A stretch of DNA of 64,000 bases. Origin: Eucalyptus grandis. Taxonomy: Eukaryota > Streptophyta > Magnoliopsida > Myrtales > Myrtaceae. The notes under the pieces were generated by a model, which searched no databases, had not been told where the DNA came from, and worked only from the letters and a program-made list of their open reading frames with translations. Of the stretch, positions 44,721 through 54,065 are shown piece by piece; the stretch's first letter is position 1; the number at the start of each line of letters is the position of its first letter. The position numbers were made by a program, and so were the translations under genes. The DNA is taken from contig NC_052619.1 of assembly GCF_016545825.1 (NCBI RefSeq), positions 30,233,803 through 30,297,802 of the forward strand. The letters run 5' to 3'.

Positions 44721-45018
44721 TCAAACGGTCATTTCTTGTATTAAACAAAAGCCACAAAATCCACCGGTGGTCTACTTTGTCCTCTTGTCTTGTCCTTCAA
44801 CTCAGCGAGTTTAGAGACTAAATGGAACAAACAAGGTTGTGGTAAAAATAATTGAACAAACAAAGTTCATGGTTGAAAGGACTTTTGTTGAACTAAGTTT
44901 TTAAAGTTTGTGAATGATAAACAAGCAAAAAAGAAAAATTAATTAATTAAAAAATTAAAAGCAACAACGAATAATAATCAGGATTTACAAACTACAGCAG
45001 TCATTATTTAGTATACTC
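44720..45018. repeat. NLR-flank paralogous segment, copy B (first part)
   Basis: The 3' flank of the CNL remnant. CCTCTTGTCTTGTCCTTCAA and CAAACAAAGTTCATGGTTGA match copy A (6855-6945) and copy C (52290-52375). No gene. Confidence 0.6.
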
Positions 45019-45792
45019 GGAATGCGTTTGTTCGGGGAAAACTTTATGAAAAAGCAAAATGTTTTTGGGGAAATCATATTCCAGAAAATGGATAGTTTTC
45101 TATTGTTTGATGAGATATGATCGAGAACCAGTGATATATGATTGAGAACAATCTGGTGTCTAGATTTTATTTGGAAAAATGATTTTAAATTTATGACTTT
45201 ATTTCAAGCTAAAAAAATCGCATTTCTAATATTTTTTATTTTATTTTATTCTTTCTTTCTTTTTTTCCTTTCTTTTTCTTCTTTCCTTCTTCCTCCCATT
45301 TGCCTCTCCACTTGATCCACCGCTCCTTCCTCCTTTCCACCACCACTGCTGCCGCCATCTCTAATGATCTCGCCTCCCTTTTTATTGACTCTATCCACTG
45401 AAGCTGCAAATCTCAAATCATAAGTACAAGTCAGCGAGCTCAAGCTCACTGGCCTTAGTTGAGTTTGACCTCGCTAGTATTTGGCAGGGTCGAACCCTAC
45501 TAGGCCGTGCCTATGGCTAGTTGCCAGCCTTGCCAAGGCTCGATGATTGGTTGAGGGATAAATAAAAAGAAAAATAAGGAAATAAAATAAAATATAAAAA
45601 AATTCGAGGGGGGCAATTCCAGAAGTGTTTTCACCTCTTTAGATTTAAGAATTCACTTCCTAAAAATTTATACATCAATATTTTCAGTGACCGGAAAGTG
45701 TATTCAATTAACTAGTCATTTTCAACGAACTTAACAAGTGAAAGTCCCAAAAATCAATTCACTAAAGATACTTTCCTCCTAACAAATGCACC
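45019..45792. mobile_element. Small non-autonomous DNA transposon candidate 1
   Basis: The left end GGAATGCGTTTGTTCGGGGA and the right end, read as reverse complement, GGTGCATTTGTTAGGAGGAA form imperfect terminal inverted repeats of about 20 bp around a 774-bp interior. The interior is T-rich on the left and AT-rich on the right, with a GAGCTCAAGCTCAC-type GC patch in the middle, and no transposase frame. A clear target-site duplication is not visible, so the family is uncertain (hAT-like is possible). Confidence 0.45.
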
Positions 45793-45796
45793 AACT

Positions 45797-46651
45797 ACAT
45801 TTGGCAATTAGGATAAAATTCAGAATAGGATAAATCTATCATATATGTATTTGGTGCCTGCTTCGAATAGGACAAAATCGGATATAAATGGGATATAGAC
45901 TGGATAAAATTATCTCATAGGAAATGTGAGATAAATGTGGTAGGATAAAATTTAGGATATCATAAATTTATCATATATTGCATTTGGTGTCTGCTTTACA
46001 CAAGACAAAATCGAATATAAATGAGATATAGAGTGGACAAAATTAACCCATAAGGAAGATGAGATAAATGTGGATATGATTTTTAATATCCATATTATGA
46101 AAGTTATTTATCTTAAATAACAAACTTCTTAAATTAAAAAAATATATTTTTCAATATATAAAAATATTTGAATTCTAATATAAGAAATTCAAATAAAAAA
46201 CTTAGTTATTTTAACTTAATCTTATGTTTATTTATATATTCCAATTTGATTTTATTTTAGAATATGAATTCAATGTAGCAAATATATATTTATATTTATT
46301 ACATATTTAAGCTATTTAATTTTTTTAGGTATATTAGTATATTTTACTATTTAATAACATTTTATTAGAGAATGATGGAAGGGGAAGAAAGAAATAACAA
46401 AGAAATTAATTAAAAACAAGAGAGGAAAATAAAATAAATAAAATAAAGTAAATAAATTATCGTGAGATATTTTTACTTTCTTCGTTTGTAAAATTTTTGG
46501 TTCATTTATATTAATATGCTATACTTAATAATGTATATATATATATCCAACTGCAATCACCAAATAGTGGATAAAATATAGTAAAATCCTTGAATTTAAT
46601 ATCCTATCATATCAAATCCTATTTTGGTTAGAAATCTGGATGTCCAAACAT
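45797..46651. mobile_element. Small AT-rich DNA transposon candidate 2
   Basis: The left edge (ACATTTGGCAATTAGGATAA) and the reverse complement of the right edge (ATGTTTGGACATCCAGATTT) are loosely similar, each followed by (G/A)AATAGGAT phrases. The interior is non-coding. It begins four bases after candidate 1 ends. The low similarity of the ends keeps confidence low. Confidence 0.35.
45838..46095. repeat. 133-bp direct tandem duplication
   Basis: TTTGGTGCCTGCTT...GACAAAATCGGATATAAATG and TTTGGTGTCTGCTT...GACAAAATCGAATATAAATG repeat with a 133-base offset (TTGGTG at 45851 and 45984). It lies inside transposon candidate 2. Confidence 0.75.
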
Positions 46652-46654
46652 AGC

Positions 46655-47330
46655 CTTAAGGACTCATTTGGTATAGTACTAAAAGTAGACAATTTTAAAT
46701 GCTATCCAAACCAAAAATTTCCATTGTTGACCTAAATGCCATTTGAGGACAAGATATTTACTATATTGTTAAAATTATAGAGGAGCACATGGATTTCATT
46801 TCCAAATTAAGTAGATTAAAAAAAAAAAAACCAACCTACCATACTCATATTATAAAAAAAAAAAAAAAAAAAGGCAAAATTTTAACCCTTACATCATCTG
46901 TATATATATATTCCCATCCAGAAACCATTAGGTGCAATGATAAGTGGAAGTATCATCTTTTGACAATATCATGAGCAAATCCCTGGAGAGATGACTCTTA
47001 TGATTTTAGGAGGTCTACTGATCTCCATTGAAAATTTTAATTGGAGGCTACTTTTCATCTCCTTGTACTGCCCAGCAAGACCTTCTCATGTGACTTGCAC
47101 TGAGCAATTGCCAATCAACTTGGAGATGTGGGTACATCCTTTCCTCATATCATTAAATTGTTCCAAGCCAACAAAATGTTTCGATATTAATCCACAAGAA
47201 TTGATGTATTTATCATTAGGATTATTAGGATTAATTATCTGCATTTGAGTACTTTGATCAAAAACTTTCTCAATTCTTCCATTCTTTTATCTTGTGCATG
47301 ATGTTTTGCTTAACTTCAGGCTCTCACTTC
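46655..47330. repeat. NLR-flank paralogous segment, copy B (second part)
   Basis: The flank resumes after the two DNA-transposon candidates: 'AAATTTCCATTGTTGACC...GCCATTTGAGGACAAGATATT' (46716-46760) is one unit of the 174-bp repeat found at 52822-53690. The plus frame 46991-47248 (MTLMILGGLLISIENF) parallels the minus frame in copy A and is part of the foldback below. Confidence 0.6.
46963..47178 (+). repeat. Foldback repeat, left arm
   Basis: ATGACTCTTATGATTTTAGG through GGAGATGTGGGTACATCCTTTCC and TTCCAAGCCAAC is matched in reverse complement by 47650-47885 at roughly 75-80% over most of its length, with a 470-base spacer. A transcript would form a long imperfect hairpin. Confidence 0.7.
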
Positions 47331-49099
47331 TTTGATCTTTTCAAGTTTTCGAGAAAAGTAGATGTTAGGCAATAGTAATCTTCAATCCAAACACTAATCA
47401 TTGGCTACATATCATCGCCCAGCCATCGTTTGCTTCTCCCAATGAATCCATCAACCATGTTCAGTACGATCATTTGTTACAAAACCTTACCACAAAGAAG
47501 AGGGATCAATCATGTCATAAACATCAACAAAGCTTCGGAATTAATTAAAAGAACTCATGTATCAATCCTCCAGATTATTGGGCTTGATTTTCATTCAAGT
47601 GCTTTGAGCAAGATCTCGCTCAATTCTTCCATCCTGGATTGATTCCGTAACAGTTTGGTTGGCTTGGAACATTATAGTGACTTGAGGAAATGATGTACTT
47701 GGATCTCAAAATTTATTGGTTATTTCTTTGTGTAGGTTTGGCCATATGAGAAGGTCTTGTTGGGCGGTCGGAGAAGATGAATTATAGCCTTCAATTAATA
47801 TTTTTGATGGAGATCAGCAGACCTCCTAAAATCATAAGAGCCATTTTTCCATGGCATTTGCTCGTGACATTATCAAATGGTTACAATGGTCTTATTCCAA
47901 AAATCGCACAAAGCAGGCGATTTTAATTGTGGTGAAAGCCGCTTGAACCCCATTGGCCACGTACTGCTTCGAGATTGGCCTACTAAAGTCTCAAACGCTT
48001 ATTAGGGGACAAAAACTTCTTATTCGCACTGAATTATTGTACCGTCAGCATATATATTTTTGTTTTATTTGTCTATTGTTATACTCTATCTCAGAGCTTG
48101 AACAAAGAAGCAATTGTTCCTTTATTAAGTTGTGAGTGTTGCAATTGTAAAATATATGGGAAATTACTAAGAAAGTTTTAAACTTATTATAATTGTGCCA
48201 ATTTACTCATAATTTTTTTTTGTCAATTTAGTCATAAACCTTTTGTGATTGTACTAATTCAATCAATTTAGACATTTATAATCAGAATGATATGGCATCT
48301 TAGTCAGTGTCGGCCAACATTGCGAGTGCTGACATGGCCTCCGGAGAGCAAAGTGATGCCATTTTGTTTTTAAAAAAAAAAAGACTTCAAGAAAAGTCGT
48401 CGTTTTGCTCGGTTTCTTTCCCAAATTGGCTGGGTTTCCTTGGAAGCCTAAATTGAGATCTTCCCCAAATTGATCTCAAAATCTGAGTTGACACTAGCTT
48501 GATGCCTTCATGCAGCACTCGCTTGCTGGCTTTGCCTAGATTCACCTGTCATCTTGCCTAGATTTGCCCAATGCTCGCCCAATGCCTTCACCGTCTTATT
48601 TCTTGAAATTGCAATACTTTATATTTACATTGAGGCTTTAGCCATCTTGATTTTGCTGGTATTTTATTTCTTGGGTTAGATGTGAGTGGTCACAGTTAGA
48701 TTTCGTTAACATGGATTTGTTGTTGTCATGGGTTTGTGGATGGCCATAGCTCGTTTGTGGACGGGTTTGTGGATGGCCACAGCTTGTTTGAAATCGTTGA
48801 CTCGCCAAGAATCACGTCGTCTGCATGAAACCTGTTCTTTGTGTTGTTGCTCCTTAAGTCAATTTTGTTTGCTGTAAATATCGTGTTGTTACTGCTGTGT
48901 ATTTTCTGTTCATGCGATGTTGCTGTTGTTGTGTATGCTGTCAATGTTGTGTTATCAAGTAATACATACTCTTGGTGTGATATAGATATATGCTGAACAG
49001 TTTTTGTTGAATATGCTGAGCTACGTACTGAGCCACATACGCTTATTCTCATTGCCATGTAATGAGCTGCATGTTGAGCTACATTGCTCTATTTTGAGT
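47331..49099. other. Remaining NLR-flank sequence and unassigned intergenic DNA
   Basis: 47380-47650 repeats copy-A blocks (CTAATCATTGGCTACAT; CTCAATTCTTCCATCCTG). 48090-48130 resembles 13090-13130. 48150-48370 contains AAACTTATTATAATTGTGCC and similar AT-rich phrases of repeat-like character. 48720-48780 has a short repeat (GGTTTGTGGATGGCCA(T/C)AGC). No gene is supported; the 110-codon minus frame at 48726-49058 is low-complexity. Confidence 0.4.
47650..47885 (-). repeat. Foldback repeat, right arm
   Basis: The reverse complement reads ATGGCTCTTATGATTTTAGG...CTGATCTCCATCAAAAA, matching the left arm. It is in the native orientation of copy A (8165-8400), so the left arm is the inverted extra copy. 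Confidence 0.7.
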
Positions 49100-52000
49100 T
49101 GTGATATCCCGAAATTTAGCATTTATTTCGAAACATATGAAATAGTTATTTCATTGATGCAGTTATGGTTATTTTTTACTCTGAATTGACTACTCATAAG
49201 TTAACTAATCTATTGGGTGAGACTATAAATGAATAAAATGCGAAAGAATAGGGAATTTTATCGGGGAATGACCGCTTGGCCATAAAAGGTTAAAACGCAA
49301 AGATCAGAAAATTCGATCAAGGATTAACTACTTGACTATAAGGATCAACAAGGGTCAATACTACACTATTATAAATCAATTAGTGAACAGATATAAATCG
49401 ATTCGATGGGAGTACGTAGTCAGTTCAATGATTCCGCACGATTACGATATTCGCATCAAACGACAATAAATCGATTTTTTATCGATATTATACACATGGT
49501 ACATAATTAAACCCTTGCGATTACATGACAACTGAGGGTTGTCCACGATTCGAAGAGATACAAACATAGATAAAAAATTATCAATCATGGGTCAACTGTA
49601 CGAGAACCGCTAAAGGCCATCCAATAGTTAAGGTCGTACTAAAGTTGCATTTGATCGATTTGAACAATAAAATTTATTCGATTTCGAGTATCGAACTTTT
49701 GAGAGTCACAAGACTAATATATTGGATGTCATCTCATCGTTCGTTCAATTATAAAAAAGTTCGAAATTTTTAGAAAATGAATTATCAGATGTAAAGTGGA
49801 GACTAGAAAAGGAAAAATTGGATGCAATGGCAAAATGGTGATTTATGGGCCAAAATTTTAGCTTTAAAGGAAAATGGATATAAGAAGATATTTTGGGGAC
49901 AATATGCTTGGCGACGAGGGTTTTAGGGGAGAGTTGGTGTGAAGTGATGGGATTTTGAGAAGAAAATGTTGAGAAATCCTTGTTTCTCTCTCTCCTCTCT
50001 TTCTCTTCTCTCCCTCACTCTCCCTTTCTTCTTATTCCCTCACGTTTCCCCATCTGCAGACCGCCCATCCCCTCCTCCTTTCTCCTCTTTTCCTCCCCCT
50101 TCCCCCTACTTCTTCTTCTTCCTTTCCTTGCTAATCCGTCACCACCGTCTTCATCCCACTGCCATCATTTCCACACCACCATCTCCTTCCGCTAACCCCA
50201 TCGCCACCATCATCATCACCATCTCACCATCACCGAGCCACCAGGCTTGCCACCACCATCGTCTGCGGCTCAACACCATGCCGTCCGCCAAGCCGCTGCC
50301 ACCATCCTCATCACCTTAGACCACCACCACCACCGAACCCTCAAGCAAGCAAGCGTGAGCTCGAGGAGCCACCGCTGCCATCATTGAGTTTTTGTTCGAG
50401 CAGCTAGCATTACATTCTCGACATCGTCATGCCGTGGTCACTAGAAAACCCATGGGCTAACTTCCTAATCGTAGATGAGAGTGTTAATTATATTTAGGGA
50501 TAGGTTAGTTAAGGATAATGACAATTAGTGTTAGTTAATTTTATCTTAGCCTTAATTGTGATTAAAGATGGTTTAGATTAAATTTAAGTACGATTAGTTT
50601 AAGTAATTACAATTAGATTAATTAATCATGATTAGATTAATTAATTGAGTTTATTTTAATTAATTGTGATTTATTTGATTAATCGTAATTAGTTTAATTA
50701 ATCATAATAATTTTAATGAATGTAAATTAATTTTTTAAAATTATATTTAGATTAATTAATTGAGTTTAGTTTAATTAATTGCATTTAGCCTAATTAATCG
50801 CGATTAGGGTAATTAATGATATATTAGTCGTTAAGTAGAATTTTATGCTCATTTTTCTAGATGAGTTTATGATTAATTCTAATTGTTTGTACTTGCTATG
50901 CCATATATTTGATTGTGTAATTATAGGCCTTATTTAATATATTTTCAAAGAATGTTTATTTGTCAAGAAAATGGCATACTTTGAGATGTCAGGTTTGGAC
51001 GCTGCATTTTATGTGTTAAACAAGGTAATGGCATTTTAAAATGAAAGTGTGAAAATTTTGGCAGGTTGGTTTTAAGCATGTAACCACGTGTGATTGTTTT
51101 GTCAGAATTTTAAAAGTAAAAATTTCCGAGGTTTGTTATTTGAGCACGAACCATGTCTACATTAGCTAAGTCAAAAGATAAAAATTTAGAGTGCTCGTGT
51201 GATCACATAATGGCCCTAATGCGCAAGATTAAGCGGAGTAATAATTCTATCTTGATGCGTATGAATATGCAGGACAATGCTTGATTTTTATTGGATGCTC
51301 GGCAAAAGTCGGTACTTTGCGGTTGATGCCGGATTGATGCTCCAAATGAAATGTCATCCTAATGCAAATAACTACGTGGGATGATGTCATGCCTAATTGA
51401 GTGGGACAATGCCCAGCTATACTGGAAGACCGCCAATTCATATGTTGGCTGTGACACAAGAGGTCATAATAATTGAAACACATATGATGGCATTATGCGT
51501 GAAATATTACGAACATGTTCTGATTATTGGTTATGCTTGATGCGTTGATATTGGCATGTATGGATTACTAACATGTAGGGGCATTGCCAAGGCGAGGTAA
51601 GGATTTATGATGCTATATGTTTAGGGCTGCCTCTAAAACGAATTAATGTCCTAATCAAGGTTTAGGTTGTTAACTCGTTGAGATTTATATCTCACCCCGT
51701 TGTTATTAAATATTTTCAAGCCCTTAGTATGGAGAACCGTTGCATGCGATTTGGGGTCTCGATGGACCAAGATGTAGGCTTGTCTAGTGTTGCTTTTGGT
51801 TGGCCTTGCATTAGAGAAGTTAGGTTACCCTAACCCCAACCGGTTTTTGAGTTGATCAGTAGGAAGTTGCCCATTGGAATGCTTGTAATTATTAAATTTC
51901 CTAGGGTTAACAAGTTAATAAATAAAGGTTATGCCTTTGGAAATGTTTGTGGTGTTTACGATCCGCATTCTTTGTTGTTTGACTGGGTGTAGTTTATATA

Positions 52001-52121
52001 AATTGTTTCCGCATGCATTTGATCGAAAGATAAAAAGGATGGGTCGGCAACGCATCCTAAGACGTTGCAACATAATTGACTGTCGTGGGATGTTTGTGTG
52101 CTTGAGATTCGAGGTATGACA
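49100..52121 (+). mobile_element. Solo LTR of the long gypsy family, 3022 bp
   Basis: Starts TGTGATATCCCGAAATTTAG and ends GAGGTATGACA; flanked by TGAGT (49095-49099) and TGAGC (52122-52126), a one-mismatch target-site duplication. Family landmarks are present in order: the C/T-rich leader (49980-50350), TTTATATCTCACCCCGTTGTT (51690), AAAAGGATGGGTCGGCAACG (52032). No internal domain exists, so it is the product of LTR-LTR recombination. Compared with the other two LTRs it is diverged and about 300 bp shorter. The Pro/Ser-rich frame at 49966-50319 is the low-complexity leader. Confidence 0.85.
50540..50840. repeat. Degenerate TTAATTAATYGTGATTAG tract inside the solo LTR
   Basis: Repeated TAATTAAT(T/C)G(T/A)(G/A)(A/T)TTA words run for about 300 bp. 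A weaker version occurs at 55560-55680 and 63760-63880 in the other LTRs. It is low-complexity expansion within the LTR family. Confidence 0.7.
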
Positions 52122-52240
52122 TGAGCTACATTAACATTATGCCCTTAGAGAATGTGAATCAATTGGATACATAGCTCTTAGAGGAAAGATCATCTCTAGT
52201 TACGTCGGTGCTCAATTGGCGAATTCAAACAATTACTTCT
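52122..52240 (+). pseudogene. 3' end of a further CNL copy
   Basis: CCCTTAGAGAATGTGAATCAATTGG...AGCTCTTAGAGGAAAGATCATC parallels 44630-44735 (GGAGCATATGAATCAGCTGG...CTCTCTTGGATGAGAAGTC), the last LRR segment of the CNL remnant. Only about 100 bp of coding relic remains; the solo LTR cuts off everything upstream. The identification rests on this similarity and on the flank that follows. Confidence 0.5.
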
Positions 52241-52547
52241 TATAGTAAACATGACTCACAATTCTCCATTCATCTCTTTTGTTATCTCATACTTCAATTC
52301 AATGAGTTAAAAATCTTAATGGAACGAACAATGTTGCGGTAAAAAAAAATACCTGAATAAACAAAGTTTATGGTTGAATTGTAACAAAAATGACAACTTA
52401 TGACTTGACAATGGATCCCGTTCTTATTAGTAGATTCCATTAAAGTTTTTAAAAAGCACTACATTGAACTACACTTTAAAAGTTTGAGGACAACAGCACA
52501 CATATTTTTTTAGAGACAATAATGAAAAATAAAAGGTCGTTTACAAC

Positions 52548-52738
52548 CACCGCATGTGGTGGTGGCATTGGCTTCGGGCTCCTTTCCCTAACGCAAGGGA
52601 AAGTGTTCAAATCCCCGCGTCGTCGCTAGTGGTCTTAAGCGTAGTGTCGTGGTGGTGCGTCTCGCGCTAGTACCGCTCTGGGTTTACCTCGCCGACTATC
52701 GACTATACGGGGTTCCCGGGTTACCCAAAAACAAAAGC
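52548..52738 (+). mobile_element. SINE-like insertion with target-site duplication
   Basis: A GC-rich block absent from flank copies A and B is bracketed by GGTCGTTTACAAC (52535-52547) and GGTAGTTTACAGC (52739-52751), a 13-bp duplication with two or three mismatches. It contains a pol III B-box-like GTTCAAATC (52605-52613) about 60 bases from its start and ends in an A-rich tail (ACCCAAAAACAAAA). The A box is not clear. Size (191 bp), B box, tail and TSD together fit a tRNA-derived SINE. Confidence 0.6.
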
Positions 52739-52821
52739 GGTAGTTTACAGCTGGTAGTACTGGGAATTTGTGAGTCATCCGGTGCCATACTAACACTTGG
52801 TTATACTAAATACTACCAAAA

Positions 52822-53690
52822 CCATAGATTTGCATTGTTGACCAAAGTGCCATTTAAGAATGATATATTTATTATATTGTAAAAATTATAGAGAAGCACA
52901 TGGATTTATTTTTAATTTATCTAAATAAGAGGAAACCAACCAACCACACCCAATTGATTAAAAACATGCAAAAAATTTTACCCATACATCTAAACCAAAA
53001 ATTTACATTGTTGACCCAAGTACCATTTAAGAAGAAGATCTTTGTCATATTGTCGAGGTTATAGAGGAGCACATAGATTTCTTTATTATTTAAGTAAATA
53101 AAAGAAAACCAACCTACTACATTCAAGTTATCAAAAACGTGCAACACTTTTAAACCTTACATCTAACTAGAAATTTGCATAATTGACCCGAGTGCCACTT
53201 GAGGACAAGATATTTATCATATTCAAAATTTTGAATAAGTACATGGATTTATTTTTCATTTAAGTAAATAAAAGGAAACCAACGCACCATACTCAATTAA
53301 TAAAAAAAGAACATGCAACACTTTTAACCCTTACATCTTAACCATAAATTTGCATTGTTGACTTGAGTACCAATTAAGGAGAAGATATTTATCATATTGT
53401 TAGGATTATGTAAGAGCACACAGATTTCTTTTTAATTTAAGTAAATAAAAGGAAACCAAATTATCATACTTGAGTGAGGAAAAAAAAAGCATGCAGCACT
53501 TTTAATTCTTACCTTTAAACCATAAATTTGCATTGTTGGCCGAAGTGCCATTTAAGGAGAAGATATTTATGATATTGTCAAGATTATACAAGAGTACACA
53601 ATTTTTTTTTTTTTTAAGGAAATAAAAATCAAATAAGATCTCCTAACCCAAATCAAACCCATAAAAAGGGAATATGGCCAGATTTACATT
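52822..53690. repeat. Five-unit tandem repeat, about 174 bp per unit
   Basis: Units start near 52822, 52995, 53167, 53341 and 53519, each opening with A(A/G)ATTT(G/A)CATTGTTGACC-type sequence, then GTGCCATTTAAG, GAGCACA(T)G/AGATTT, AAATAAAAGGAAACCAA and ACATGCAACACTTTTAA. Copies A and B have one unit each, so the expansion is private to copy C. Confidence 0.85.
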
Positions 53691-54065
53691 CTTGTAAACA
53701 TGAAACTGCTATTTTTTATATGGGAGCTAATTTGAGAAGCCAAGCCACATTTGAGTGAAAGTAAGAACTCTCTTGAATCTAATAACACATCCATGGTGAA
53801 TTTGTGACACAAAGTAGATGTTAGGCAACGGTTATCATCAAATTAAACCCAATTAGTTGGCTACATTTCTTTGCCTAATCATTATTTTTTTTCTTCAAAT
53901 GAATCCATCAAGCACGTTCAACAAGATCATTTATTCCAAAACCATACATAACAACAAACAAGTTTTGGAATTTATCCACAAGAACTGCCATAACAATTCT
54001 CATGATTATCAGGGTTGATTATTGGCATTTGACTACTTTGAGCAAAACATCTCGCTCAATTCTTC

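Larger units (their letters stand above)
52220..54065. repeat. NLR-flank paralogous segment, copy C
   Basis: Same block order as copies A and B, with the 174-bp unit expanded to five and a SINE-like insertion. The last blocks (CAAGCCACATTTGAGTGAAA 53741-53760; ACTACTTTGAGC...CTCAATTCTTC) stop at 54065 where the gypsy LTR begins, inside a phrase that continues as CATCCTG in the other copies. Confidence 0.65.

Noticed and set aside
49966..50319. Pro/Ser-rich 117-codon frame in the solo LTR
   Set aside because: C/T-rich leader sequence of the LTR; the corresponding parts of the other LTRs do not keep the frame.
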